Source of the DNA: a bacterium
Lineage (GTDB): Bacteria; Acidobacteriota; Thermoanaerobaculia; Multivoradales; J023
Direction: 5' to 3'
Length of the DNA: 60,648 nt
Assembly: GCA_024226315.1 (NCBI GenBank)
Contig: JAAELT010000235.1
Location: 1-60,648, forward strand
The position numbers were made by a program, and so were the translations under genes. Below, in pieces: positions 43,858 through 53,757 of the stretch. Position 1 is the stretch's first letter, and each line of letters begins with the position of its first letter. The notes below the pieces were generated by a model. That model ran no database searches and had not been told where the DNA came from. It saw nothing but the letters and a program-made list of their open reading frames with translations.

Positions 43858-46800
43858 CGGCCCGCCACCAGTCTCAGGTCGATCCCGCCCGGGGTCCTCA
43901 GCTCCAGCAGCTCGGCCGGCACCACCCTGGAACGGCGCCGGTCCCAGCGCACCGGAGCGGCCTCGAGATAGGCCTCGAGCGCCGACTCGGAGTCGCTGCG
44001 ATGCAGCCGTTTCAGGCTCACCGACTCGACGCCTGCCACCCCGCCGATCAGCTCCAACAGCTTCGAGGCGGTGACCCGGGCGCCGAACCGGCTGTGCTCG
44101 TGGGTGTAGGTCGCGGCCAGCCGGCGCCGCACCCGGCGCTCGATCTCTCCCGGCCGGCGATCGGGATCGTAGACGATCTCGGCGGCGAGCTCGAAAGGCA
44201 CCCGCCGGCAGGAGTCGATGGAGGTCGCCGCCGGCCCCGAGCGGGCGGCTTCGATCGCCGACATGAGCTCGCGATGGAGGTCGCCGCCGGCGGCCATCGG
44301 CTCGCCGTCGGTGGTGGCGACGGTCACCTGCAGCAGGCGGCCGCCGCCGGTGTCGAGCGCGGTGCCTTTGGCCTTGGCGATGCCGGCGTAGGTCAGGCAG
44401 AAATCCTCGTAGTCCTGCAGCGAGACGATGCGCTCCAGGGTGCGCAGCGACAGCGGCGCGCGCCAGCGGGTCTCGTCCACGGTCTCGGGCGCCTGGCAGC
44501 CGGCCACCGGCAGCGGATTGGTGACTCCCTGGAGGCCGAGGGTCGTGGCCTGGAGAATCTGGAGCTTGTTGGACTCCAGGCCGTCGGCCCACATGCCGCT
44601 GCGGTAGGTCGCGACCACGTTCTCCTGTCCCGTCGGCAGTCGCGAGCCGTACACTCCGTCGCCGAAGATCACCGCCGGCGCGCCTTCCGCGTCCGGCCGC
44701 ACCACGTACACCCGGTCGCCGGGAGCCGCGGCGTGCAGCGAGTCGACTTCCCGCCAGACGACGCCGTTGACGCGGATCTCGAGGGTCGAGCTGTAGCCTC
44801 TCGCGGTCGGTGCCCGGAGGTAGGTCAGCGGCAGGACCTTGAGCTTGAACCGTTGATGGCCACGGGTGGAGTCGCCGCTGCCGAGCACGTCCATGCGCAC
44901 CGTCGTGCCCTGGGAGCCCTCGGCGACGTTGGCGTGGATCTTGACCGTCCGCGGGTCGTAGCAACGCTCGAGCCGCGGGCTGAGCTGGAGCCTGGCTTGG
45001 GGCTCCGCCCCCGGGTCGAGCCACGCGGCCGTGACCGTCTCGGCGAATTCGACGTCCTGTTCGCGGGCGCCGCGCCATTCGAACGACGATGCTTTCGCTT
45101 CGACCTCGCCGACTTCGCCACCGGGGATCCCTACCCGCAGCCGCGCGCGCGCGCCGGGCAGGGGTTCATGGGCGAGAACCCGGAGCTCGACTCCCGGAGC
45201 GACCTCGACCCGCTTGCCTTCGTCGGTCTCGACCACCTGCGTCTCGCTGCTGCCTGTCCCCCGGGGGAACGGCGCCACGAAACACATGCGCATCAGCCGG
45301 CCGGCGACGATCACCTTGCGGCGCGCATCGAAGGCCTCGACGGTGCCGGGCTCCGCCGCCAGGGTCACGAGCTCCCTGGGCAGGGGTTCGATCACCGGCA
45401 GACGCCCGGCCAGCAGCTCGAGGCGGCGGGCCCCGGCGAGGACTCGTGAGCGCCGCAGATCCCAGCTCTCGGGCACCGACAGCGGCCCCTCGGGAATGAT
45501 CCTCGTCACCTGGGCGCTGAGAGTGAAATCAGTACGTTGCGCGGGCGCCACCGACGAGGCTCGGAAGACCTCGACCCGCTCCTCCCCGTCGTCGTCCACG
45601 CGGCGGAGCGCCAGCCAGTCGCCCTCGGCGACCTCCGCCGTCAGCACACTGAGGTCGACCTGACCGTGGCGGAGGTGGAAGCGCGGCCAGCGATCGACGT
45701 CGAAACCCCCTTGCGGCACGCCGAGCACCGGTCCGCCGGCAGCCGACAGCGCCAGGGCCGAGACCGGGCGCGCCACCAGCTCGCCCGCGAGCCGTGACCA
45801 GTAGATGCCGAGGTCGCTGGAGCCGAACAGGCCGGCGGGCGTCGCGGCATAGAGCCGGGACTCCAGGATCAGGGGGTCGGACGCGATCACCAGGGCGCGC
45901 ACCTCGGTCGCGGACAGACCGGTGTCGAGGTCGGTGTCCGGCAGGCCGCCCGAGGCCGGCTCCCAGGACTCGCCCTGGTCGAGAGAGCGGTACACGCCCT
46001 GGTCGGTGCCGGCGAACAGAAAGGTGGCGCGGGCTCGCCGATCGATCTCGAGGAGCAGGGCGAGAACCGTCGCCGTGCACTCGCCGGTTTCGGGATCGAA
46101 TCCGGGCAAGCCCTGGTTGCACGCCTGCCAGCGCCGGCCGTGCTTCGTCGAGCGAAAGACCCCCTGGTCGGTGCCGGCGAACAGCTCGCCCGTTGCCGCG
46201 CCCGAGACCAGGGCATGCACCACGACCGCGCTGCGCCCGGTCTTGGGCGAGAAGCCGGGCAGGCCCCGATTGACCGCCCGCCAACGGTCGGCGACCGGCT
46301 CGAAGACGTACACGCCGTGATCGGTGCCGGCGTAGAGGCGGCCCGAGACCGGCAGCAGGACCCGCACCGGAGAGTCGGGCAGCCTTCCCGAAATCGGCAG
46401 GCTCGGGCGCGGCAGCGGCAGCACCGATGCCTGGCGCGACTCGCCGTTCATCACCTCCCACTCCTCGCCGTCCGACGAGCGCAGCGCGCCGTTCTTGGCC
46501 GTGCCGGCAAACACCTGGGTCTGGCCGTCGGTGGCCAGGGTCTCGATTTTGACGCCCACCAGATCGGCCCCCGACCTGGACCAGGTTTCGCCGTCCACCG
46601 TGCGCCAGATGCCGCCCGAGGACCCCGCGTACAGCGAGCCGTCGGGCCCCGCCACCAGCGCGGTGACCGGCTCCGGCGGCAGACCGAGATTGATCGACTC
46701 CCAGGGCTGGCCGCCCCCGCCGGCCACCACCACGCCACCCTGCACGGGGGCGAACTGGAGCTTGACCTCGTCGTCGAGATCGTTCCAGACGGGGGCGCCT

Positions 46801-47657
46801 GCGCCGAACAGATCGAACCGCTTCTCGAGCTCCAGCACCCGGACGTCTTCGTATCGTTGCTCCGGGAGGTCCGGGGCCAGCGCCCCCTGCCAGACGAGAC
46901 GGGTCGAGGCGGTCGCGCCGCCCTCGCCCTCGAGCGGCTCCACCTCCGTCAGCCGGCGCAGCCAGTGCGACGGGCCCGCTTCCGAGTCGGCGAGGATCAG
47001 AATCGGCGCCCCCGGCTCGAGTCCCTCTTCGATCCCCAGCAGCCGCAGCGAGGTCGCGGATCCGGCAATCGTCGGCGCGACGTCCAGATCGGGGGCTCGC
47101 GGCCTCAGCTCGTTCCAGCCGGGACGGGCGACGATCTCCTCCAGGCTCTCCCAGCTCTGGGGCAGCTCGTTCTTGACCGGGATACTCGACATGGCGGTGC
47201 CCACCGGCACCGTCACCCTCTCCGGCATGTCCTGGATGCCGAACAGGTTGTAAGCCAGGTAGGAGCTCGATCCGACGCCCGGGAAGCGCTGGTAGTCGAT
47301 CAGCCGCACCAGCTCCCGGATCGACTGGTCCTCGCGCGCGGTCGCCAGGTAGCCTTCGTTGGCGATCCGCTCCTGGTAGAAGGAGAGCACCTCGCCGACC
47401 GACGCCCAGGCCTCGATCAGGCCGACCAGCCAGCCCTTTTCCTCCAGATGGAAGCGCTCGAACGGCCGCGTCCCGGCATGCTCGCCTTCGGGGATCGCCT
47501 GACGGCCCAGCCGCTGCAACATGGTGTCGAGAAAGGACTCATAGGTGCCGACGCGATACGAGATCTCCGCCGCGCCCCGCTGGTAGGCTCGCCACTCCTC
47601 GAAGAATCCCGGCAGCCAGCGCAGCCGGGCCATCCAATCGGATCCGGTGGCGGGCAT
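43854..47657 (-). CDS. Large baseplate protein (Pvc12/gpJ-like) with inserted BNR-type propeller
   Basis: 1267 residues. The N-terminal ~300 residues (LIEAWASVGEVLSFYQERIANEGYL, QRFPGVGSSSYLAYNLF) and the C-terminal half match eCIS 'putative baseplate assembly' proteins of the gp6/gp7 wedge type. Between them (about 325-650) are repeated BNR/YCF48-like blades: SLYAGSSGGIWRTVDG, ELFAGTDQGVFRSTKHG, LFAGTDQGVYRSLDQGESW. The insertion lengthens the protein by about a third. The start at 47657 overlaps the upstream stop by 1 nt; the stop overlaps the P2-I gene. Confidence 0.85.
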   Translation of the reverse strand: MPATGSDWMARLRWLPGFFEEWRAYQRGAAEISYRVGTYESFLDTMLQRLGRQAIPEGEHAGTRPFERFHLEEKGWLVGLIEAWASVGEVLSFYQERIANEGYLATAREDQSIRELVRLIDYQRFPGVGSSSYLAYNLFGIQDMPERVTVPVGTAMSSIPVKNELPQSWESLEEIVARPGWNELRPRAPDLDVAPTIAGSATSLRLLGIEEGLEPGAPILILADSEAGPSHWLRRLTEVEPLEGEGGATASTRLVWQGALAPDLPEQRYEDVRVLELEKRFDLFGAGAPVWNDLDDEVKLQFAPVQGGVVVAGGGGQPWESINLGLPPEPVTALVAGPDGSLYAGSSGGIWRTVDGETWSRSGADLVGVKIETLATDGQTQVFAGTAKNGALRSSDGEEWEVMNGESRQASVLPLPRPSLPISGRLPDSPVRVLLPVSGRLYAGTDHGVYVFEPVADRWRAVNRGLPGFSPKTGRSAVVVHALVSGAATGELFAGTDQGVFRSTKHGRRWQACNQGLPGFDPETGECTATVLALLLEIDRRARATFLFAGTDQGVYRSLDQGESWEPASGGLPDTDLDTGLSATEVRALVIASDPLILESRLYAATPAGLFGSSDLGIYWSRLAGELVARPVSALALSAAGGPVLGVPQGGFDVDRWPRFHLRHGQVDLSVLTAEVAEGDWLALRRVDDDGEERVEVFRASSVAPAQRTDFTLSAQVTRIIPEGPLSVPESWDLRRSRVLAGARRLELLAGRLPVIEPLPRELVTLAAEPGTVEAFDARRKVIVAGRLMRMCFVAPFPRGTGSSETQVVETDEGKRVEVAPGVELRVLAHEPLPGARARLRVGIPGGEVGEVEAKASSFEWRGAREQDVEFAETVTAAWLDPGAEPQARLQLSPRLERCYDPRTVKIHANVAEGSQGTTVRMDVLGSGDSTRGHQRFKLKVLPLTYLRAPTARGYSSTLEIRVNGVVWREVDSLHAAAPGDRVYVVRPDAEGAPAVIFGDGVYGSRLPTGQENVVATYRSGMWADGLESNKLQILQATTLGLQGVTNPLPVAGCQAPETVDETRWRAPLSLRTLERIVSLQDYEDFCLTYAGIAKAKGTALDTGGGRLLQVTVATTDGEPMAAGGDLHRELMSAIEAARSGPAATSIDSCRRVPFELAAEIVYDPDRRPGEIERRVRRRLAATYTHEHSRFGARVTASKLLELIGGVAGVESVSLKRLHRSDSESALEAYLEAAPVRWDRRRSRVVPAELLELRTPGGIDLRLVAGR

Positions 47658-50383
47658 CAGGAACCGCCCTCCAGCGTGATCTCGAGGCTGCCGAGCTCCG
47701 GCGACGCCGCCACATTCCGCAGGCTCACCATCTCGAACGGACCGGGCTCGACGCGGTCCCGCACCGCCGGGTCCGCTGACGCGGCACCGTAGGGCCGGAA
47801 GACCTCGGCCTCGACCAGGGCCACGCCCGCGACCTTCATCGCCGTGTCCAGCAGCTGTCCCAGGTAGAGTGTACGGCCGAGGGTGAAGCGGTCCGGGTGA
47901 AAGAAGCCCAGGCGGCCGTCGGGCAGCCGGCGATCACTCAGGGCCTCCAGCAGCTTCCGCTGCACGGACTCACGCAGGAACCCCTCGGCCAGGCGCCCGC
48001 GCAGACTCACTTCCAGGGCCAGCGGCCGCGGCGGCTGGATCTCCAGGTCGCGGTCCGCCAACAGCGACCCCTCCAGGTAGCGCCGCAAGCGGGCTTCGAA
48101 AGCCGGATCGAGCTCGCGGGCATTCCGCCGTTGCACGTGGACGAAGAACGTCGGCCAGCTGCCGGTCCACATGACGCGCCCGGCCGCGCTCAGCACCTCC
48201 GGATGACGCCCCGCCAGCGCCGCGCAGTCGTCCGCGGTGACGCTCACTTTGCGCTCGCGGAACGCTCGCGGCGCAACCAGCCGCGCTCTTTCCAGCGGCT
48301 CGGGCAGCTCGCCGCCCCGTGACGCGGAAGGATTGCGCACCTTGAGGACGGGCAGAGACCCTTGGGCCACGACGTGCGCCAGAGAGCCCGGGCCGACGTT
48401 GCCCGCGGGTCCGTTGCCCACGCGGTAGACCGCCTCCAGCCGCGTTCCGGCGCTGGGACGGCGGCCGAGAACGCCATCGCCGAACCGCAGGCGGGACCCG
48501 CCGTCGCTCTCGGTCTCGACCACCAGGTGCCGCCCGAAGGCGTGGCTGTCGAGCAGATCCGTCCGCGGCCGCCAGCGATCGCCCGCTCGCGGCGGCGAGC
48601 CGGGGGCGCCGCGATGCTCTTCCAGCAGCAGGGCGGGCAGCGCCAGCTCGGGGGCTTGTCGCAGGGCGGACTCCGCCGAGCGGCGACGGGCCCGGTCGCC
48701 CTCGAACGGCACCCGCCAGGTGAGCTCGGGCCGGCTCAGCGGCGGTTCATAGCGATCACGGGAGTGCACCTCCGGAAGCGGCTCGCGCACCGTCTGGCCG
48801 TGGTCCGCCAGCACGATGTTGCCCCTGGCCACGGCCGAGCCGTCGGCCGGCCCCACCGCGGTGGTGGCCGCCGCCATCAACGTGAAGGGCAACGGATCGT
48901 CCTCGAAGTCGATTTCGGTCACCCGCTTCCCGGACCGGGAATCCCGGACGAGACGGCAGGGCCCGCTCAGCGACACCTCGTGGCGCCGCGCCGGCGCCGC
49001 TTCGGCGCCCGCACCCTCCGAGCGCTCGAAGACCACCAGGTCGCCAGCCTGCAGCCAGTGGCAATGTCCCTCGAGGGTGGCCGAGATGGAGCCCTGCGGC
49101 AGGGTATCGCCCTCCTTCCGGGCGTGGATCGGCACGCGGACCGGCTGCCGCGCGGTGGACGCGGCCACCACCAGCGTCGACGGCAGGGCGTCTTCCTCGA
49201 AGAAGTCGATCTCGGTGATCCGCGCGCCGTTCAGCGGGTCCGTGCCGAGGCGTGGAGGCGCGCTCAGCCGTACCGGGTGGCAGCGCAGCGCGTCGTTCGC
49301 CTCGCCCTCGGCGAGAGGCTGGGCGCGGGCGGCTTCGAGCACCAGAACGTCCCCTTCCCGCAGCTCGGGGAAGTGCCCTTCGAGGGCCGCGGAGGTGGCA
49401 CCCGCGGGCAGCGAGTAGACATCCGTGCTCCAGGCATAGAGGCCCATGCGGTTGTGCTCCTGGCGGAGGCGCACCGGATGCAGGGTCTCGAACACCAGGC
49501 TCCCCCGGGCCAGGGCGGTGTCGTAGTGCCGCGACGGAAACGGGATCGTCGCCGGCAGTCCTCCGACCCGGGTGAGCAGACGCGTGCCTTCCGGCATCTC
49601 GATCGGCTTGCCGTCTTTCGTCCGATCGACCTGGATCTGGGTCCAGGCCCGCGCGTTACAACCTTGGTGGAGGGTATGCCCCAGAAGCCGCAAATGGCGA
49701 CGCACGGAGCTGCGCTTGCGGGCGGTGTCGAGATAGGCCTCGGTGGCCACCGCGTCCTGGTAGTAGCTCAGATAGTCGGCGACATAGGCCAGAACCTCGA
49801 CCACCGCGACCCCGAGATCCGCCGGGTTACGTTCCGTCCATTCCGGCACCCGGACGCTCAGCTGCTCGAGCATCAGCCGGCGGAAGCTCTGAAAGTCCTT
49901 GGCGAGATAGTCGATCTCCTGGTACGGGCTCTCGGCGGCCACCGCGTGGCCGAGCGCCGCCGCGCCGCCGGGCTCGCCGTCGAAGCGAAAAGATGCGGCG
50001 GAAAAGAAGGGATCGACCTTCAGGCCTACCAGCTCGAGGCGGTAGTCCGAGGGATCCCGAGCCAGCCGCTCGGCGCGCGCGGGATCGTGGATCCGCACCG
50101 TCACCTCGTCGCATCCCGGGCTGTCTTCCAACCGGCGGACGCTCTCCACGCCGAGACCGGAGTCGAGCACCCCCTGCGGCGAGCGCACGGCGACGTTGGA
50201 GGCCGTGAGCTCGGCCGGGGCCATCCCCAGAAAGTGCAGCCGCAGACGAAACCGGTCCGGCGAGGCGGCGTCTCTGGTCACCTCGACGAAGTCGATCCCG
50301 GAGACCTCGGCGCTGCGCAGCAGCGCCGATCGGCGCTGCTCCCGGAAACGGCTGTGGTCGCTCCTAGCCTGCAATCTCGACAC
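47657..50383 (-). CDS. Baseplate wedge protein (Pvc11/gp6-like)
   Basis: 908 residues. The conserved eCIS baseplate block EIDYLAKDFQSFRRLML, then NPADLGVAVVEVLAYVADYL and the following DTARKRSSVRRHLRLLGH, are visible at about 155-250. The C-terminal third has J-like features: RERKVSVTADDCAALAGRHP and RLGFFHPDRFTLGR. Such proteins form the inner baseplate wedge that holds gp25 and the sheath. Located 42 nt after gp25. Confidence 0.88.
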   Translation of the reverse strand: MSRLQARSDHSRFREQRRSALLRSAEVSGIDFVEVTRDAASPDRFRLRLHFLGMAPAELTASNVAVRSPQGVLDSGLGVESVRRLEDSPGCDEVTVRIHDPARAERLARDPSDYRLELVGLKVDPFFSAASFRFDGEPGGAAALGHAVAAESPYQEIDYLAKDFQSFRRLMLEQLSVRVPEWTERNPADLGVAVVEVLAYVADYLSYYQDAVATEAYLDTARKRSSVRRHLRLLGHTLHQGCNARAWTQIQVDRTKDGKPIEMPEGTRLLTRVGGLPATIPFPSRHYDTALARGSLVFETLHPVRLRQEHNRMGLYAWSTDVYSLPAGATSAALEGHFPELREGDVLVLEAARAQPLAEGEANDALRCHPVRLSAPPRLGTDPLNGARITEIDFFEEDALPSTLVVAASTARQPVRVPIHARKEGDTLPQGSISATLEGHCHWLQAGDLVVFERSEGAGAEAAPARRHEVSLSGPCRLVRDSRSGKRVTEIDFEDDPLPFTLMAAATTAVGPADGSAVARGNIVLADHGQTVREPLPEVHSRDRYEPPLSRPELTWRVPFEGDRARRRSAESALRQAPELALPALLLEEHRGAPGSPPRAGDRWRPRTDLLDSHAFGRHLVVETESDGGSRLRFGDGVLGRRPSAGTRLEAVYRVGNGPAGNVGPGSLAHVVAQGSLPVLKVRNPSASRGGELPEPLERARLVAPRAFRERKVSVTADDCAALAGRHPEVLSAAGRVMWTGSWPTFFVHVQRRNARELDPAFEARLRRYLEGSLLADRDLEIQPPRPLALEVSLRGRLAEGFLRESVQRKLLEALSDRRLPDGRLGFFHPDRFTLGRTLYLGQLLDTAMKVAGVALVEAEVFRPYGAASADPAVRDRVEPGPFEMVSLRNVAASPELGSLEITLEGGS

Positions 50384-50425
50384 CTCCGGCGGACCGATCC
50401 GCCCCCGCGCCCGCGCGCACGGCGA

Positions 50426-50785
50426 TCATGTTGCCGACACCTCGAAATCCGCCTGCTGTGCGATCCCGGCTCCCCGCTCGACGTAACGGACGATCACCAG
50501 CAGCTTCTCGCCCCGCTGCTCGAGCTCGGCGCTGCGCAAATCGATCAGCTCACCGAGCCATTTCTGCAACGACTGCTGGACCAGATACTGGGTGGCGATC
50601 AGCTCTTCCGCGCCGCCGGGTCCGAACAGCACCTGGAGCAGGCCGCAGCCAAAGTCCGGCCGATTGACCCGTTCGCCGGGAGCGGTGAACAGAACCTGCT
50701 CGATGAGATGACGGATGTGAGCGGACGTCCCGGCCTCCGCGACCCGTCCGCGGCCGTCGAGCCGAAACGGAAAATGCACTTGCAA
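50426..50785 (-). CDS. GPW/gp25-family baseplate protein
   Basis: 119 residues from TTG 50785 with GGAGG at 8 nt. The gp25 signature is complete: FPFRLDGRGRVA, HIRHLIEQVLFTAPGERVNRPDFGCGL and FGP........YLVQQSLQKWL. It is equivalent to Pvc9/TssE and links the baseplate wedge to the sheath. Confidence 0.94.
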   Translation of the reverse strand: MQVHFPFRLDGRGRVAEAGTSAHIRHLIEQVLFTAPGERVNRPDFGCGLLQVLFGPGGAEELIATQYLVQQSLQKWLGELIDLRSAELEQRGEKLLVIVRYVERGAGIAQQADFEVSAT

Positions 50786-50817
50786 GCTGAGATCCTCCGG
50801 CTAGTGTCCCATGGGCA

Positions 50818-51669
50818 CTAGTTGATGTTGACGATCGCTCCCTTGATCCCCACCATGGCCCCCCCCTTGAGATCCAGGGTGGCACCCGCTTCGACCGCTG
50901 CGGCGGCCGCGCTCTTGACGTTGAGCGCGCCCGCGGCCTCGATGTTGACCTGGCCCGCGCCTTTGACGTCGACGGCACCGGCCGACTGGATCGCGGCTTT
51001 GGTCGCCGCCGTCAGTTTGATCTCGGCGCCCGCCGTCGATTCGATGTTGGTCACCGCCATATGGGTGATCTTGGGCGCGGTCAAGGTGATGCCGTCCAGG
51101 GTGAGCTCGATCGAGGTCGCCGGCCCCATCTGGATGGTGATGCCCTGGAGCGGTTTCATGGTGATCGAGCACGGGGGGCAGGTCAGCGAGATGCCCTCGA
51201 GGTCGAACTCGAGCGTCGCCGGAATCGGAATCGCCGGCGGCAGGGTCTCGAGCTTGGCGCCGCCGATCGCGGGGGTGTCGTTGAGCGTGAGCTCCGAGCA
51301 CAGGGTCTTCAGGATCTTCGCCAGCGCTGGAATCGCCGGGTTCACCGTCTTGCGATGGCTCATCTCGCCGGTTTCCCAGTAGTAGCCGACCCAGATCGGA
51401 TAGCTCGGGTCGCCGCCCTCGAACTCGACCCAGACGTTGGCGCCGATCATCGGAATGATGTGCAGTCCCTCGAGCAGGCCGGCGTAGGGGACGCAGGGCA
51501 CCGCCCACATGGCGACCGCGTGGGGGATCGCGGGCACCAGGACCATCAGGCGGGAGTCGCCCAGCGGATCGATGTTGTTGGTCACGACTCCTTTGTACTT
51601 GCCGTAGAACCGCTGCGCGGCCGAACGGTCGGGCGCGGCCTGTTGGGGTGCGGATTCTTCGCCGCTCAT
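50818..51669 (-). CDS. gp5/VgrG-like central spike protein
   Basis: 283 residues from ATG 51669 with AGGA upstream (longer frame to 51699 possible). An OB-fold with FYGKYKGVVTNNIDPLGDSRLMVLVP and GANVWVEFEGGDPSYPIWVGYYW is the gp5_N pattern. The tail is an alternating small-residue repeat (AVDVKGAGQVNIEAAGALNV) predicted to form the triple beta-helix needle. The gp27 part is a separate gene just upstream, unlike fused VgrG or Pvc8. Confidence 0.9.
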   Translation of the reverse strand: MSGEESAPQQAAPDRSAAQRFYGKYKGVVTNNIDPLGDSRLMVLVPAIPHAVAMWAVPCVPYAGLLEGLHIIPMIGANVWVEFEGGDPSYPIWVGYYWETGEMSHRKTVNPAIPALAKILKTLCSELTLNDTPAIGGAKLETLPPAIPIPATLEFDLEGISLTCPPCSITMKPLQGITIQMGPATSIELTLDGITLTAPKITHMAVTNIESTAGAEIKLTAATKAAIQSAGAVDVKGAGQVNIEAAGALNVKSAAAAAVEAGATLDLKGGAMVGIKGAIVNIN

Positions 51670-51695
51670 CGCTGGATTCCTTGTGACTATGAGCC

Positions 51696-52859
51696 TCACA
51701 CGATCGGCGTGGTGGTGTACATGCCTTCGCGAGAGAGGGAGAAGCTCTGAGTGTAGTCCACGGAGCCGTGGTCGTGGCTGATCGAGTGCTGCACGCTCTC
51801 GACATAATAAAAACCGTCGTAGCCGAAGCCCATGCCGCGCACGCCGACGACCCCGGGCGCACCCAGCGTGAAGCCGTAGCGCGCGGCGTTCAGGGAGCCG
51901 CTCAGCTTCACCGTCTTCTCGGTCGCCAGGTTCGATTTGCCCTGCGCGTAGCCCAGCGACTCGAGGATGTCCTTGCCCGCTTTCTCCAGGTGCTTGACCT
52001 TGATCGGCAAAATCGGCAATACGGCCGGAAAGGCTTCCGGCGCCAGGCCCAGGGGCGAGAACACGCTGAGCAGCAGCGGCTCGAAGGAGAACGGCGGCAT
52101 GCCGCTAAAAGGCACCGAGGTGTACGGCACCGGCACCTTGTACACCAGCTCGGTACCCCAGGTGATCTGGGGTGCCTGGGCGTTGTGGGAGGCGGTCATC
52201 GACTCGACGTTGGTGGCCGGACCAAGGTTGGCGCTCAATCGCGGCTGCGGCAGATACAGACGGTGCCGCGGCCCCCAGTAGGCCACGCTCAGGCCGGGAA
52301 GCGGCCCGGGCAGGACGTAGAAGACATAGCCCGCGTACCCCGCGAGCTCCTTGAGCCGAGACAGGTCGGTCTTGATCTGCTGTTTGTTCTGTTTGAGGTC
52401 GATGTCGTCGGTGAGCGGCGGGATCACCATCGGCACGACGCCGAGCACGGCGTATTTGGCGAGGATCGCCAAGACCTCGAGGAAATCGAGAAACATCGGA
52501 TAGGTCATCGGCACTTCGACCAGATCCATCTTGACCTTGACGTCCTCGCAGGTCACCGTCACCTTGGCGGAGTCGCTGCCGACATTGAGCTCCCGGTTGG
52601 TGATGAAACCATCGAACAAGACCCTGGGCATGAAGTTGACGGTCACCACCACGATCACCCGGTTGAACTGCAGCAGCAGCGGGTGGTTGACCATGCCCCA
52701 GTCCAGGCCCATGAGGACCTTGCTGCTGTTGAAGGTCAGCTGGCAGGTGGTCCCCGACTCCGACTGCGACACAGAGACGCTGGACAGCGCCTGGGTCAGG
52801 TCGATGGGCGCCGGGATCGGGACCACCGGGCCGACCAGTAAAGTGAGTTGAACGGCCAT
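51696..52859 (-). CDS. gp27/gpD-like hub protein
   Basis: 387 residues. Two beta-barrel-type regions with the late-control gene D pattern: LFDGFITNRELNVGSDSAKV, RLKELAGYAGYVFYV and the end FYYVESVQHSISH. It forms the trimeric hub that joins tube to spike. It is followed after 26 nt by the gp5-like gene, so the hub and spike are split as in phage T4. Confidence 0.85.
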   Translation of the reverse strand: MAVQLTLLVGPVVPIPAPIDLTQALSSVSVSQSESGTTCQLTFNSSKVLMGLDWGMVNHPLLLQFNRVIVVVTVNFMPRVLFDGFITNRELNVGSDSAKVTVTCEDVKVKMDLVEVPMTYPMFLDFLEVLAILAKYAVLGVVPMVIPPLTDDIDLKQNKQQIKTDLSRLKELAGYAGYVFYVLPGPLPGLSVAYWGPRHRLYLPQPRLSANLGPATNVESMTASHNAQAPQITWGTELVYKVPVPYTSVPFSGMPPFSFEPLLLSVFSPLGLAPEAFPAVLPILPIKVKHLEKAGKDILESLGYAQGKSNLATEKTVKLSGSLNAARYGFTLGAPGVVGVRGMGFGYDGFYYVESVQHSISHDHGSVDYTQSFSLSREGMYTTTPIV

Positions 52860-52869
52860 CCGCGCTCAG

Positions 52870-53166
52870 TCAGTCTCCGGGCATCGGCAGTCGGATCTGC
52901 ACCCGGCGGCCGGAGCGGGCGGTCAGCTCGAAGGGATTCGTCACGCCGTTGGCGTCGCACAGGCGCCAGAACATCTCCGGTTGCTGGATCGCGCGGGCGG
53001 CGAGCAGGTCGGGGCGCTCGCCCGAGACAGTCGCCACTTCGCTGAGAATCGGGCCGGTCGGCTCCCTGGGGATCAGCCGCCGGGCCTTGTAGACCAGCTG
53101 GCGGCCGTCCGCGGTCTCGTAGACGCGGTCCTCGGTCTGGTAGTACCTGCTGGTGTGCTCGAACAT
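52870..53166 (-). CDS. Small LysM-like CIS protein
   Basis: 98 residues. YETADGRQLVYKARRLIP then TVSGERPDLLAARAIQQPEMFWRLCDANG and VQIRLP resemble the short LysM-containing proteins placed between the tube and hub genes in eCIS clusters. In those systems it helps join hub and tube. It lies 12 nt after the tube-type gene. Confidence 0.75.
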   Translation of the reverse strand: MFEHTSRYYQTEDRVYETADGRQLVYKARRLIPREPTGPILSEVATVSGERPDLLAARAIQQPEMFWRLCDANGVTNPFELTARSGRRVQIRLPMPGD

Positions 53167-53178
53167 CTCGGATCTCGC

Positions 53179-53757
53179 TCAGGGCAGGGTCTTGACCGAG
53201 TCGGCTTCGCTCTCGAGCCCGACCTGGTGGACGACGAAGGCGGCGCCCGAGGGGCTCACCAGACCGACGTCGGAGTACGTCACCACGTCCATGGACAGCG
53301 ACACCTTGGCCCGCACCGGGTTGAGCTTCGAGTCCCACAGCTCCTCGGTGACGTCGACGCCGGTCAGGCGCACCGGCACGACTCGGCCGGGCCCGAAGAT
53401 GAACAGGGTCAGCGGCGTGTCCAGCGGCACCGCCTCGATGGTGCCCACCGCCAGCAGCACCGCGTTGATCCCCACCTGCAACATCGGGGGATAGAGCAGG
53501 CTCTCCAGGGCGGAGAGCTCCGGCTTGATGCCCTTGGGAGGCAGACCCGCCTTGAGCTGGCCCTGGGTGGCGTCGAGCAGTATCTCGAGGCTGATGTTCT
53601 CGGTCGGCGCGCCGGAAAAGCGCGCCGAGCCGAACTTGCCGGCGCCGTAGTAGTTGGGCTTCACCGAGCGCTTGACCGACTCCGGGTTGTATTGGAAACG
53701 GATCTTGCTCGGTATCGGCGGCAACAGCGGTACCGAGATCAGAGCTCCCTTCATCAT
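53179..53757 (-). CDS. CIS tube-type/tube-initiator protein
   Basis: 192 residues. IRFQYNPESVKRSVKPNY, a FSGAPTENISLEILLDAT block and NPVRAKVSLSMDVVTY match the CIS tube (Pvc7-like N-terminal) family. It overlaps the small upstream gene by 4 nt. The main polymeric tube proteins (Pvc1/5-like) are expected outside the window to the right. Confidence 0.85.
   Translation of the reverse strand: MMKGALISVPLLPPIPSKIRFQYNPESVKRSVKPNYYGAGKFGSARFSGAPTENISLEILLDATQGQLKAGLPPKGIKPELSALESLLYPPMLQVGINAVLLAVGTIEAVPLDTPLTLFIFGPGRVVPVRLTGVDVTEELWDSKLNPVRAKVSLSMDVVTYSDVGLVSPSGAAFVVHQVGLESEADSVKTLP

Noticed and set aside
43858..45078. Extended N-terminus of the P2-I-like protein
   Set aside because: It lies fully inside the larger baseplate gene in another frame, and the family match begins at the ATG at 43857.
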